DNA of 64,000 bases from Eumeta japonica (GCA_005406025.1 BGZK01000135.1:496001-560000), one strand, 5' to 3'; positions 36,820 through 49,299 are shown, numbered from the stretch's first letter. Numbers and translations are program-made. Notes: generated from the sequence alone by a model not told the origin.

Positions 36820-36877
36820 TCATAGCTGCCACTGGCAGCTATGATTGATTTAGCTGTGCCACTGGCATAGCTAAATC
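36820..36877. repeat. Two adjacent hairpins at the hAT end
   Basis: TCATAGCTGCC at 36820-36830 pairs with 36834-36844 across ACT. GATTTAGCT at 36847-36855 pairs with 36869-36877. Each hairpin contains GCCACTGGCA, which includes the reverse complement of the element's terminal CAGTGGC. Confidence 0.75.
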
Positions 36878-37094
36878 CTTCATACGGTTCAACTATTGCT
36901 TGCTAAGATAAAATATTATAATTTTTTACATTTCGTTTTCTTTTGAGATGGCCTCAAGTGTTCACAGTATTATCTATAAATGTCCAAAAATTTTGATTTC
37001 AAAGTTTTTACGAATATTTCAAACTCATAAGCCTCCTGCATGCAGCAAGCTATTTCAGAAGTTTTTTTTTGTATAATGATTCGCAATTAATAAA

Positions 37095-37137
37095 GATAAT
37101 TTGTTCGCAGAAACAGATATTCTGCGAACAAATTATC
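37095..37137. repeat. Perfect 18-base hairpin
   Basis: GATAATTTGTTCGCAGAA is the exact complement of 37120-37137 with a 7-base loop. It lies inside the hAT remnant. Confidence 0.85.
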
Positions 37138-38215
37138 AAGAATATCCATAAAAAGGTAAAGTCAAATTCTTTTAAACTATGCAAGAATGATGTGAGCTTG
37201 GATCAATGTACCACCGTCCCATTTTTACGATTTAAAATATGAATACAATAACAAATAAAAAGGGCTAAAGGACAATGTTCTTTAGTTTTAGCTTGGACAG
37301 CGTTTTGCTCAGAAGGCATATGTTTCGCAACGTCATATGTTTGAGTTATTATTTTGGATAAGCATTCACATTCTTCGAGGACACACAAAAGTGATGAAGT
37401 CAGCGAAATAGTTGTGAGATCCAAATTGATATCCATGTATTTTATAAATTGGTCGACTGCTTTGCTTTGGAATCTACTAAATATCGCAATGTAAGTACAA
37501 GTTGTTCCCTTCGGCTAACATCCGATGTTTCATCATTAATAAACTCCCTAAAATCAGTATGATTTATTTATATTTTAATTTTGCTCTGTATCAGAGTCAA
37601 TACTGCAAATTGAATCATTTTGAACTCTACTGAATAAAGCCGTAAAAGTCTGAGTTGAAGTTTGTAAATAACTTTCGAGAATACCATCATATTTCGATAA
37701 AAAATCTACCATTTCTAAATAATTTCCTATATTTAACGAAGGGATTGTTTTATCGTGTCCTTGAATAGGTAATTCTTGTTTACCCAACAGAAATATAACG
37801 TTTAATACGTTGAAAAATGTTACGATTTCTGTCTACTTTTGAATTGTGTTTGTGAATGTCCAATTTATATTTATTGCATAAACTTGTTTCGATGAAAGTT
37901 GTATGCAAAAGCATATAATTTTAAATATGACTATAAGTGTTTTTCTGGCTGGTCGTGTTTTTTAACCGCATTCGTTAAATTACCCAAATCAACATACCCG
38001 TAATAAATCCAAACGGATTTCGTACTTGCGACTGATAACGAAAACAAATTTGTACAAGAGAACTGATTTAATGCGTTTGCAGTACTGTCTAATTTTCGTC
38101 AAATATTTCGGTAAATATTTTCGTCACAAATGTCATAATTGCAATTAAACATTTCACTAATTGCACGACAGAATAATACAGCTAATATGAAAATAATGAA
38201 ATTCTGGTTGCTATA

Positions 38216-38249
38216 TGTTAACGATACCGTATAAAGGCTATCGTTAACA
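38216..38249. repeat. 11-base hairpin TGTTAACGATA
   Basis: The arms at 38216-38226 and 38239-38249 are exact complements with a 12-base loop, close to the right hAT end. Confidence 0.7.
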
Positions 38250-38481
38250 TGCACCCTTAATGTTAAACACCTATGGCTATTAATTGTAAAACGCCACTTA
38301 AAAGCACAAGTGTTATAAAACGATTTAATTTTGGTAGTTATTGATTTGAGCCGCAGTCTAAAATTATGTTTGTGTGCTGATAGTTAGTTGGTTAGTTACT
38401 TGTATAAGAAACCGATTTTTTGCATGTGTGCACACGTAAAAATTACTGAATATATTCAGAAGCGTTTTGCTTAGTTTAGAC

Positions 38482-38552
38482 AAACGCCCTCTGTGGGAAA
38501 GTTTAGGCATCTCTATAAGAGATGCCTAAGCATACCCATAGAAGGCGCTATT
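38482..38552. repeat. Imperfect 31-base inverted repeat with a tiny loop
   Basis: The arms ACGCCCTCTGTGGGAAAGTT... and their complement ending ...CCCATAGAAGGCGCT are separated by about 3 bases. The central 11 bases on each side (TAGGCATCTCT) are perfect. It could be a miniature inverted-repeat element. Confidence 0.7.
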
Positions 38553-39242
38553 ATTTATTAATATAATACATAACTGTAAGTTTCGATTTACATAAAATTG
38601 ATTATTTTGTGCGATATTTTCATAATGTTTTGATTTTTTAATGGGTATCTATAATGGGTATATATAAATTTTTTATGGGTTAGGCGGTGCTTTCGACTCT
38701 TTATAAATGTACGCGTCTGATATTATTATACTGTAGTTATTAATGTGATATAATTTATTGGAATACAACAAAAGAATGCAGAACGCAATGTTCGTCTTTG
38801 GTCGCAGGGATGTTAGGTGCTCGGCATCTCGTCGCCCAACAAATCCTATGGATAAATTGCCCTATGACCTTGATTGGGGCCGTGATCATCAGTTTTTGCT
38901 TCATAATAGCACTTACAAGATCAATTTATATATCTCCTGAAAGGAAATACGATATTATTGTTAAACATAAGTAACATTTCTTGGATTTTGTTAAATTTTA
39001 TTAAAATGCCTTGATAGTGCTTGTGTTATTTTCCCGCTTGGATAAGTTTCAGGATTTGTTATCACGCATGGTTTGGTTCACTAGTGTCTAATTGTAGCTT
39101 CACTAGTGTTTTTATACAATGTTGGATATCAGGTAACTATTGATTTTTCGTATTATTAATAACTTGGTGAAATGAAACGAAAAAATTAAAACTTATTATT
39201 TTTATTATTAAATTAAAAAAAAAATAGTAAAAATATATACAT

Positions 39243-39655
39243 TGTACATTTATTTTCATCGAGATAAGTCCAACCGTTCTTAAGTTACAAAACAACATAC
39301 AGACAAACAGTAGCCTATCATTTGCGTATTCATATGTAACGACTGGACACCAATTTTTACTAAGATCATTCAAACCATTTTTAAGTTATAAAAGAACATA
39401 CAGACAGATGTAGACAGACATATAGAAAAACAAATAATAGTAGGTTTATTATTCGCGCAATATCATGTTTTGACTGTAAACGGATCAAGATCGTTCAAAC
39501 TGTTCTTAGTTTGTAAAAAAAATACAGACAAACAGAGAAACAGATAAACACAGAGAAACCTATCATCTTTTTTTACTGCATACCAATCTTCATCACGATC
39601 GGGAAACCCGTTCTTAAGTTATAAAAGAACATACATACAAATATGCAGACAGCCT
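39243..39655 (-). repeat. Diverged tandem array, about 110-130 bases per unit
   Basis: Each unit contains a phrase such as CGTTCTTAAGTTATAAAAGA followed by ACATACAGACA and an A/C-rich stretch. At least three to four units are visible (near 39277, 39380, 39507 and 39611). On the complement this is the same kind of unit as the array at 62.2-62.9 kb. No coding frame is present. Confidence 0.65.
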
Positions 39656-39746
39656 GATGGCCTGATAGCTATAAATTTAAAAAAATAATGGGATTGGGGT
39701 CATTTAGTTGCTAAACATACACCATTCACAAATTAAAAAAAAAAGT

Positions 39747-40101
39747 GGTCTGTAAAGTCGGTTTACAGACGATAATTTTACATAATGATGTTATAAGAAA
39801 ACCTTGATAAAAAATTGCATTCTTTTACGAATTGAATTGAATTATTATCATTGAATTATCATTATTTTGTATAATACAAATGAGTTCATTGAAAATAACA
39901 ATGTTTTCGATAAATTTATTTGCACTCGTTAATTCAAATATTTTTCTACTTAAATTATACTGCAAAGAGATGTGTCACAAGTAGAACGCTTAGGCCAATC
40001 ATGCTTCTCTGTTGTTTCGCGCTCTTGCTCGCCCGCGCGGCTCAGGCGGAACGCGACAATGACTCATGCTTTTTCATGCGTACAGCCGGCGTTCATCGAT
40101 T
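39747..40101 (-). repeat. ~350 bp repeat, right copy of an inverted pair
   Basis: The reverse complement of this copy matches 35468-35808. It begins at the inner side with GGTCTGTAAAGTCGGTTTAC and ends with GCCGGCGTTCATCGAT. It is flanked on the inside by a run of ten A residues. Together the pair would bound a 4.6 kb interval. Confidence 0.8.
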
Positions 40102-40109
40102 GAAAACGA

Positions 40110-42100
40110 ATGTACAGAGTGTCGTTGTATATTTGTCATTATATAGATTTACTTTATTCGCCTTGTGGCATCTGTTTTTTTTCGTCGTTATGTATTGAAG
40201 TGCTTGTAATGAGGCGGACATAGATCAGAGAACTACTTTCGAAGAACGTTATGAATCGTTGTCATGAACATGGCACGTTTACATTTTTACGGTTTACGTT
40301 CATCTTATAAAATAATCATCAAGTTGTTCATATTCTTTTTCATTAGGAATTCTTTATAATAAAAAGAAGCAATTGACCACTATGGCATGAGGTTAGCTTT
40401 CTTTACCTGTGTCTTACAAAACTTTTGAAAACAAAATTAAACAAGTGTCGTAATTATTGTTGTTGTTTTGTTGTAATTATAGTAACTATTAAATATAACA
40501 TTCATTAAATTCTTTTTCGATATTTGTACTTGCGGTGATCGTAAGTATATAATATGTATATAGTATATAATGATCGGGAAACCTTTTTGCGGCCTCTGTA
40601 ATAGGGTCCATAGCGTTAGAAGCGTTTGACATAACGGAAATTGTCTGTCTGGCCGCCGAGACCGGCGCCAAATAGAAGCTGCGCCGGGTGAACTTCAGGT
40701 AATGAAAAAGAAAATTAAAACTTTAAAGCGGACCTCGGGAGTACAGAAGTTGTTCCCTTTTCTAATTACTTCAAAAAGATATAACGGTTATAGTTATAAC
40801 GGGTACATTAGGAGTGAGCAGATTATCTGTCCGGTAAATACACAAGTGAATTGTATGGTTTAAGTGTACTAGGCGTCATCAGATGAACGGAAAACCGTTG
40901 GTCATCTGTATAGCTTAGCAAAGTGTTATTCTGTTATGTAAGTTTTAAAAGGCATTGCAGGGCTTTGAAATTATTAACAATAAACAACGATGTATATAAG
41001 TATAGTATTCATTCAACCTTTTAGAACATGTTAACGTTTAGAGCGATACCATCCCAAAGTAGAGAGTGAGTGTTCCATTTTAAAATTTTAATAAAATTCG
41101 CAATAGCTATTATTATATTTTATTCGAAAACTTAATAATGTTAACAAGTGATTCACATAATGACGCGATACAAATGACGCGAGGATGAAGCTCTGATGAT
41201 GGAAAAAGGATAATTGAAAAAGAAAGGAGTCGGTAAAAAAATAGAGGAAATTTAAGATTATGCATACGAATAAATAATATAAGGAAAACTAAAATTGTAA
41301 ATAATCGTATCTGTTACAGATACGGATATTCACTCGATAAAATAACAATTAAATACAGGTCGATCCGAGGATCCAGGCGGCGTCGCGTAATCAGATAAAA
41401 CACTTGAACCGAGAGTTGCTCGGAGCGGGCCCGGTAGAGCTTTGACTCACTTTTCTGTGTAAATCCGACCTTTTGACGGTGCACATTGAATTGGCAGGTC
41501 TCATTAAAGTTTGACAGTTCATAATCTTGTCGGACATTCAGAACTCTCCGAACGTACAACCGTGACCGGGCGCGGGCCGAATTATGATTAAACGCGCAAG
41601 TTAAAGACGGAAATGTTGATCACAAAAATTTATATTATGGCATTTTGAAAGGTATTTTAAGAGTTGTTGAATTAAATACCTATCTATTAATATAAATATA
41701 GAATCATGCAAGTCTTTATATAGTTCCTTATGCTAAAAGTATAAATAAATAAAAAGCTTTTATTTTTGTTTGTATAATATCACAATAAATAGAAATCTGT
41801 TAGCTTATATGAATTCAATTATTTTATATACCAATATTCTTGTGGGAAAAACTGGTCAGGTGCGAGCTGGATTAGTGCACACTAGACTCGTATCTCGTAG
41901 TCTATGGGTTTTGTACTCGGGGAATAGAAAGAATATGCTATACGTATAATTAGCTAAAAGCATGACTCTGTGAGGACTCGCGAACGTAGTAATACATTAA
42001 ACGTGTTAAAAAATATATTAAAGTAGATTTTTTTATTTATGTATTTTTATGGTAGGGTATAAAAATTGATAAATTAATTATTTAATAAATAACAAAACAG
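40110..42100. other. Noncoding stretch with one GC-richer block
   Basis: No gene is supported. The block at 41360-41590 is richer in G and C than its surroundings. It contains GAACCGAGAGTTGCTCGGAG, TTTGACTCACTTTTC and CCGTGACCGGGCGCGGGCC, and could be a regulatory element. Around 41850-41930 a fragment (CTGGTCAGGTGCGAGCTGGA) looks like retroelement debris. Confidence 0.4.
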
Positions 42101-42114
42101 TAAAGGTAACTAAT

Positions 42115-42250
42115 ATGTCGCCTCCTTCGCCCCATTCTCCCCTCGATCACCTCACCCCCCCTCCATCATTCTCTTTCCTTCTATCAGATATCCTATTTCT
42201 ACCGGCAACGCACTCGTGACTCCTCTGGGGTGGCGAATGTCCAAGGGTGG
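42115..42250. repeat. Short retroelement-like tail
   Basis: TACCGGCAACGCACTCGTGA followed by CTCTGGGGTGGCGAATGTCC and AAGGGTGGCGATGACAATC matches a phrase I recall from many lepidopteran retroelement 3' ends. It directly precedes element B. Confidence 0.5.
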
Positions 42251-42332
42251 CGATGACAATCTACTCTCGCATACTCGACTGCACATGCTATAACACACAG
42301 GTTTAAAATTATAGAAAATTATATAAAAAAAA

Positions 42333-42866
42333 ACAGTGCGTGTACTTATGTACGCATGTGAGAAGTTATACTTCTTTGGTGTAATTTAAAAAATATTTTT
42401 AACTGCATGAAAACAATTTATTGCAATAAGATAATAAAACTGTTGGAGTGGGATAGTCAATACGGTTGATAAAGTTTAAATTATAACCTGAAAAATGAAA
42501 CAAATTAGTATTTATTTTTTTATACAAAGTCTAATATCAATTTTTACTTTTTATTTAAAATTATAACAGTTATTAAGTGAAAAATTGGAACATGTTGACG
42601 TTATTTTAGTCACTGTTGAACTTGCTAATAGCGCCTGTTTTGCAGTCGTATCAATATTCGGAGTAATGATATTGGTAGTATCGTCCATATTTTGATAAAT
42701 GGCAACTCCTCCAGCTCGAATGTTCGAAACACCAGTTATTATTAGTGGTCTGAAGTTGCTCTCTAAACCGCTTGCGAGCATCTTCATACTGTAGTTTTCG
42801 TGTCACCCCGATAAAAATTCACTCACATCATTTTTTCATAAGGCGTCAAAAGAAGTATAGTTTCAG
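42333..42866. mobile_element. Transposon-like element B with the same inverted ends as element A
   Basis: The left end has GTGCGTGTACTTATGTACGC and AGTTATACTTCTTTGGTGT. The right end has CACATCATTTTTTCATAAGG then AAAAGAAGTATAGTTTC, the approximate inverse. It is about 530 bases long against 2.8 kb for element A. It contains a minus-strand reading frame starting just inside the right end. Confidence 0.55.
42551..42787 (-). pseudogene. Fragment resembling a retroelement-type endonuclease
   Basis: The 78-codon frame begins MKMLASGLESNFRPLIITGV 54-80 bases inside the right end of element B. It contains RAGGVAIYQN, a phrase like the GGVAIY stretch of endonuclease/exonuclease/phosphatase domains in LINE and Helitron-like proteins, followed by TNIITPNIDTTAKQ. 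It stops before any catalytic His-Asp motif. I take it as the remnant of a longer element protein. A chance match is possible because only one short motif supports it. Confidence 0.35.
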
Positions 42867-42869
42867 TAA

Positions 42870-45700
42870 TAAAAAATGTTTCACTATAATAATTCTCGAA
42901 ATCGAATATTTTAAACGCGTATACTTTGTGTGCCAAGAGACCTAATTAAAGGAGTACATTAGCTTAAAGGAGTAAATTAGTTTGTCAAAAGTTCAACAGA
43001 TGGCCGTGATGCAATATTCTACTTTAAAAAATTACAAAAAAAATATTTCTTTATCTCGCTTAATATTTTACAGAAAACATTGTAGATAATTACATTTAGG
43101 ATTTGAAAAATGTATTATTGTAATGAATTTCAGGCCTAGATCTTGTTTTCTTATAAAAAGTGTGCAAAAATGCAAACAATTGTTACCTGGTATTAAAACG
43201 AGCGAACACTAGAATAATAGTGAATTATAAATTTTATTGAAACTTATTAACTGAGTATTAATAAAAATAATGAATAATGACGTAGCACGTCAAAAAAGGA
43301 AAGCAGTTTAAAAATATTTTCTGCTAAAAGTAATTTCTGGGGGGAACCATAATGCTATGCTAAATATTAAAAGTTATATGGATAATGTATGTAATAAAAT
43401 ATGTAGGTTTCTTAATGTTCATCTAACACTTTTATTTTATGTACTAGTTATTTACACAATATAATGAGTATTTGGCGAAAACACAAATAAGAGAACATTT
43501 AAATAAAGCAACGGCATAATGCATGGTTTTTTTAACATGTTTTTTTTTATTGTTCCCTGGGTACAATTATTCAGCACACCAGTTTAATATTTTCTATATT
43601 TTGAATTTTTTATTAAATAATAATATTCAGGTGAAAAAACAAATCTCTCGGCGTTCGGGTGAACCGAGTAAAGAGGAATAATTACAAGCTAACACAAATA
43701 ACCAGTAATTATTCTTCAATTACGATAGAGATCAAGTATGTAGGTCACTGAAGTATATTGTAAATCTGTATACTTCTCGTGAGCTCAATTCGTATATATG
43801 CTGCAAATAATCCTGTCAACAGGAAGATTTCCATATCTTTTTTATAAAGAAAATATCGTGATAAGTTTTGTCTTTTATTATATTCTTATTTTTCTTCTCT
43901 TGACCAGGATCATGAAAGTTCTGAGATTAGTTCTGCAGTGCTTTTATGGAACCCTTATTTTCTGCTGTGACTGTTAAGATTTTGCATTTTTTTGTTTGTT
44001 TTTTTTTCTTTTACTCCTTTTCTTTCTTTCGTTACTTTCTTATTTACTTTTTGGTCCAATTGTTATTTTGGTGGTAGATCTTATATCGCCACTTGTTGCC
44101 TTGGCTTCTACATTTGTTTTGGGCGAGGGTCTCAAGCCACATAGACAAGAATTGAACTTTCTCTCCTATGATGTATAATATTTTATACTAAAACTACGAA
44201 TAAAATGAAAGATAAATTATTTAAATGAATTAGTAATTACGCAAATTTGCTTTCAATAATTTTCAAGAAAGAAACTAGCTCTCAAATGTAATTCCACATT
44301 TTTTTTAATCTAAAGCCATTGAATCCAGAGAAGGAGTAAGCGGCCAGTTTCTTTTTCGACTTAGAAATAAATAAATTTTTGATTCTATTTAGATGACGTA
44401 TAAAAAATAAAATAGGATAATATTGGAATTAAAATAGCTAGAATTTTCTGTGTGTCCCATTCTTGAAATAATACAGAACTCGTTTCTGGACGAGTTTACG
44501 GACTTTATTTGTTTTTATTAAGAATATTTGGTCATTATTGCTTGTCCTTTGAAGTAAACAGCCTTTCTTATTTAATGGATGTCATATCATAAGATTACAT
44601 GGACGTAGATATTGATTTCTCAACACATATCGCTTGGCCGATAGGTATTGCTGAGTTCTGTCGGGGCGCGGCGGTGGCGAGAACGGAACGTAGACAAAAC
44701 AAAAGCGAAAAAGTCCATAGTCTGTTAGGTTTTGCCCATGAAGTTGGAAGACTGGGGTTTCAGGCAGGGTTGCTAATTTGTGTATGAGTTTGTAGTCACA
44801 GAATATTAATTGAATTCAAATGCCGTTCTGGTTATCGCGTCTGAAAGGTTTTAAGCTATTTTTCGAAATGGTGAACAGGTTTGACCAAAGATTACTGTAC
44901 TGTGCCGTCACCCTATTATATTTTAGTATTATAAAAATTAATAAAATTGATTTGAAATTATTTATTTTTATCACTAATAAAAGCTAGTAAGAAATTTGAG
45001 GGTAGTTTTTTTCAAACCAAAATTATACAGAATTACAGTCATACAAGAAAAACAATCATGTAGGAAGTCGAAGTGGTTAAGTCCATTTATCCCCTAAATA
45101 TTCAGAGATTGTACAACCAATGCCCTTTTTTTTCAGTGTTTGCTTAATAACGACTTTAAATTTGTTGATTGGTCAATTTTGTACGTTCTAAGTGGGTCTA
45201 GCATGAAGCTCTAGACAAGAGTTTGTCTATAGGACTGTTCTTTTCACCCATTCGGTTGCGCTAGAAGGATACCCGTATAGATAGATAATCTCTTCTCTAA
45301 GGCGTCATGCTATGCCGTCAAGAATCTTATATAACATACGCACACAGAGCGCACTAAATGTATTCGCCACTTTATGTAGTCGACTAACATATACACACAG
45401 TATATTTCTATTTTTAGTATTGAAATTATGTTTGTCACTATTTTTATTAAAAAATCATACCTTTTTCTTCGTGTAATAAAATTTCGTATATAAAATGCGA
45501 TGCCACAGTTAAAAATACAATTTTTTTTTAAACTCCTAAGAGACACGAGATTCCAGCTTGTAAATCTCAATGAAATTTTATACGTATTACAAAACACGGA
45601 TTACTTTATGAACGTTAAAAAAAACCATCTTCATTTTCATTAATGAACGTTTTTATTTTATTTATATACGTGTCCTTGCAGAAGTTTGGAGTTCAATAAC
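42870..45700. other. AT-rich noncoding stretch
   Basis: No gene is supported. Small open frames here have no recognisable motif. A GC-richer patch near 44640-44700 is the only compositional feature. Confidence 0.5.
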
Positions 45701-45714
45701 TGGCGGCTTATAAC

Positions 45715-46030
45715 CTTTGCGTGCGCCTAACGAGACCGGCGCCCGTCGAGGCGTTCCGCCGCCGGCCGCCGCGTGTCGCGTCGCGGCGTCCGGCGGGCGG
45801 CAAAAAGTTCCGCTCCTCGGCCGCTACGTACGGGGAGTTATCGCAGTTCGGCAGTTGGCGGACGCGCCTCGCGCCGCGTGCGCCCGTCTCCGTTGTTTCT
45901 TCAACTTTTAACGAGTTTGCCGGACACGGGAGGGCGCTGCCCGCCGCATCTGTTACAATGTTAACAACGTATTAGTGGTCTTATCTGATGACGTCACGCC
46001 CCCGCCTTACCCTAATGCGTGTAGTTTCCC
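45715..46030. promoter_or_regulatory. CpG-rich island
   Basis: About 300 bases are strongly GC- and CpG-rich (for example GCCGCCGGCCGCCGCGTGTC near 45760) in AT-rich DNA. All three forward frames are open for 60-80 codons, as expected from low stop density, so they are not evidence for a protein. It is followed by TGATGACGTCACG, a perfect CRE/ATF site, at about 45986. A promoter or enhancer core is the best reading. Confidence 0.45.
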
Positions 46031-47464
46031 CCGCTCAGCTAATAAACGAAGGGAATGTTCGATGTGCCTTTAGATATTAAGAAATCCGAATGTATGAAAT
46101 TGGTTTAATAATATTGGCATTTTTGTACATTTGTAATTTTTTATTCAATCTGATTCGTTTATATATATAGTTATACATACATAGTTCATTTGAATTCCAA
46201 TTTTCAGCTCTTCCTGATGTAGAAGTACATTTTCTATATCCAAAGACAGCAGAATAATAAGTACGTGTAATCTGACACTCATGACTTGATGCCTCAGTTA
46301 CACTTGTCATCTCATAAGAGAACCCCATAAAATGGTTAGCATTGTATTGGGATCGTATTTTATAAAATGAAATTAAAGGTCTCAATTAATCATTAAAAGC
46401 AATAATGATATATTGTAAATAAAGTCGCAGATAAATACAATCCACATAATAATTAATAAATTTAATACTGAAGAGGAATAAAATAACTAATTTTGGATAG
46501 CGACAATGTCGAGTTTATAAACCGATTTAGTATTTTATACATCTTTTGGCAAGCTTTTAGGAAAGCATCTATCGCTGCTTAAGTTCTAAAACCAACTCAC
46601 ATTTGGCAATTTGACAACACATTAAAATGAATAACTATCCTTTTAAATATCAACTTTTTAAAGCGAAAGTTTTTCGAAAAATTGTAAGTTGGGTGACTTT
46701 ATAAAATTAAATATAAATCATGAAAATTGAACGATTCGACCGTTTCGACAAGAAAATAACTTTAATGCTTATGTCATTGCTGGCCCAACGCTTGGGCCAA
46801 ACGAGCCGCCATGTGATTGAACATCATTCGAAGATAAATATTCCACTCCGTTGCCTTACGCGATGTTAGAACTCAATCATAGGTAATATCCGTGGATTAT
46901 TTTTTAATTCAGTACTGGTCTTATTAGGTAATGGTCGGCATTTATTTTTACCATAGTATTCTTATTTTTTAAATGATTTCAAAAAGGGAGAAGGTTTTAT
47001 GTTCGTTTGTGTTACGGACAGCAGCGCTCTTAGCGATAATTTGTAAATACATGTATTATTTTGTTTTATAAAACGGACTAGGTTAAGCATACTTTTGTGT
47101 TTTTATTGTATTGTGTGTTTATTAAATAATTTGAGTAGTAGTGTTTTTATTACTCTGGTAGAGATTAGTTGTAAGGAATAATATTATGTTTTGTCTATTT
47201 TGCCTTTTTGTATATTTATTGTGTTTTTACAATATTTCTTTTGTGATAATATATATACTTATACTCTAATATAAATCTTGATAATTTTCGGATTTTTATT
47301 ACATATGTCCGCAATGACCTTAAACAATCTAGTCATTTTCAATAAAACAAAAACATAAACATTACGTTGTTTGACGATGACAATTTCATTCGAACGTAGT
47401 GTTATGCAATCTGAGATGGTTCAGTATGAACTTAATTGTGATTAAATTTTATACTTAATTAAAT

Positions 47465-47660
47465 CATAAGGGAGTGCGTAACATTTTTTATCCGACTACG
47501 GAAGGGTTGCGTTTTTGACAGGCTTATTCTATATGTTCATCTGTTCCTTCGTATCTCCTAAAGTACTTAAACGATATTAATAAATGACACGTCTCTGGAT
47601 TCCAGATCTGGATTCTGCGTGTTAAAGGATATATAGCAATTGTAAAAAATCAACATGGCG
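47465..47660. repeat. Dispersed repeat fragment
   Basis: CCGACTACGGAAGGGTTGCG, then ATGTTCATCTGTTCCTTCGT and ATCTCCTAAAGTACTTAAAC, matches a repeat phrase I recall as common in lepidopteran genomes. It has no coding frame. Confidence 0.5.
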
Positions 47661-47939
47661 GATTTTATAGATGAATTACACAACTAAATAATTTTTTTCT
47701 TGGATTAATCATATGATGTTTAGTATCAACATAGGGCTTGCGACCACGGCTATTACTCTAAATAAAGGGAAAAATAAAGATAAATAATTAGAAAAAAAAA
47801 CCACTCGAGTTAGAGCAAAACAAGATAAAAATAACAGTAGGCTCACTTTGGGATTTTGGCACACAGACGGTGTTTTGGTACCCATAGGATTTTCAGACCT
47901 GTCACCAGTTAGATAAAGGATGTGACAATAAAAAGAACT

Positions 47940-48040
47940 CGTGAAACTTGAAACCAGAGGAGCGACAAATACACTGCGAGAGCGCGTCGGGGGCTACGCC
48001 GCCGACGACTGCGGTTTTTCCTTTTAACAAGCGGGGAAAT
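47940..48040. promoter_or_regulatory. GC-rich patch
   Basis: A 100-base GC-rich patch (GAGAGCGCGTCGGGGGCTAC, CGCCGACGACTGCGG) ends in a T-rich run. It is isolated in AT-rich DNA and may be a regulatory element. Confidence 0.25.
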
Positions 48041-48295
48041 TTATGCTGGCACATACCAACATTTACTTGTAACATGTTGAAGGCAAAGAAAAAATAGGTA
48101 CAAAAGTGATACTACATAAAAGCAATGCTTTGTGGCGACTCGTGTAACTGGATTTTTATATAAAGTATATATGTATATTAAAAATATATTAGTCATCGTA
48201 ATGGGGTAAAAAACAAATTTTTAAGCATTAATGCAAGAACAGTCATATATTTTTGGTATAAAGATTGACAAATTATGATTTTTTTTTATAAATTA

Positions 48296-48860
48296 ACGCC
48301 CATTTTCAATAAAGGTAAGCAGAGACCACAGATCTATGCATGGTACGATCGTTGCATACCTCTGTCGATTCACTGACATCCAGCACCGATCGCTGTATGC
48401 AAGCTTGCTTGTTTAGGTTCCTCACAATTGTTTCTTTAACATGTCAATTTGATCCTTATAAGATTTTCTAGGGCAGCCCTCGCCAATACTTCCATAAGAC
48501 AAATTCGCTCTATATTCGTCTTGTCAGTCTACTTTACGACTTTTCAGATTGCTCAAAGAGCGCAACATACTTTTTGCTACTCTAGTCACTTCATATTTTA
48601 AGCCACATCTTTTTCTAACATCGCCGTTATTATATCTATCTTCAAAGGTAATCCACATATGTAACGCAGTGAGCAGTTAGCGTTTCACCAGCCATTGTGT
48701 ACCCTACAGCTTTTCCAGCACTTTTTGAGGAGCTGGTGCAGCAATCTTGCCACCATACCCTCACCACCCTGAGTATGTTTGGCGAAACTCTATTATGTGC
48801 AGTAGTTTTCTCAGCTTTCGTCGTCTTGTTACTTTCATTATTTCTTCTGCACTAACACTA
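48296..48860. mobile_element. LINE-like fragment, copy 2 of the 15.1 kb repeat
   Basis: The first 130 bases align with 15146-15280. The rest is GC-richer than the flanks and, on the minus strand, reads like decayed coding sequence with interrupted frames. No reverse transcriptase motif can be seen, so the LINE label rests on composition and on the shared repeat. Confidence 0.4.
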
Positions 48861-49299
48861 TTTTTCATATAGATTAAAAATTAGTTGCTAGAAATTCAAC
48901 ATATGGCCGTGAATAGTATAAAATTATAGATGGAAAAAAAATCCACAGTTGATAGTGGATACATAATTTTATTATAATACTTGAAAATAATATGACTTAA
49001 TTATTTTATTACATATTTTTCATGAAAAAAAAAATAAATAAAAATAGTGTTGTATTTGAAATATAACACTGTGATAGATTGAGAATGCAGGCTTAAATAG
49101 ATGTTTTTAAGGGTCATTTGATAAGCGAAGCGAATCCTCATATCAATAAACGATGTAATAAAGAAGAGTAATGAATTAATATCGGATAGTTTTATAGCAA
49201 GTCATCCATACGATCTGGTCAAGGTTTAAAGCTCACTCCAAAAATGTTTATTTTTTGAAAAGTAAAAATCAGAATTCGAGATATCTCTCTATCTATGGG

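Larger units (their letters stand above)
36800..38299 (-). mobile_element. hAT transposon remnant (ZMYM1/DUF4371 type)
   Basis: A minus-strand transposase survives in pieces, right to left. A zinc-finger-like stretch (GNLTNAVKKHDQPEKHL) lies at about 37920-38010. A segment at 37787-37575 reads QELPIQGHDKTIPSLNIGNY and YLQTSTQTF. DETSDVS...QLVLTLRY at 37540-37490 holds the first catalytic Asp region. A segment at 37436-37203 reads QTYDVAKHM and HCPLALFICYCIHILN. Stops and frameshifts separate them. CAGTGGCGATCAT at 36800 looks like one hAT end, and ACGCCACTT at 38291-38299 like the other. The element lies between inverted copies of another repeat and is not functional. Confidence 0.75.

Noticed and set aside
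45717..45975. Three overlapping forward frames in the CpG island
   Set aside because: All three forward frames are open, which reflects composition. None has a recognised motif or clear splice context.
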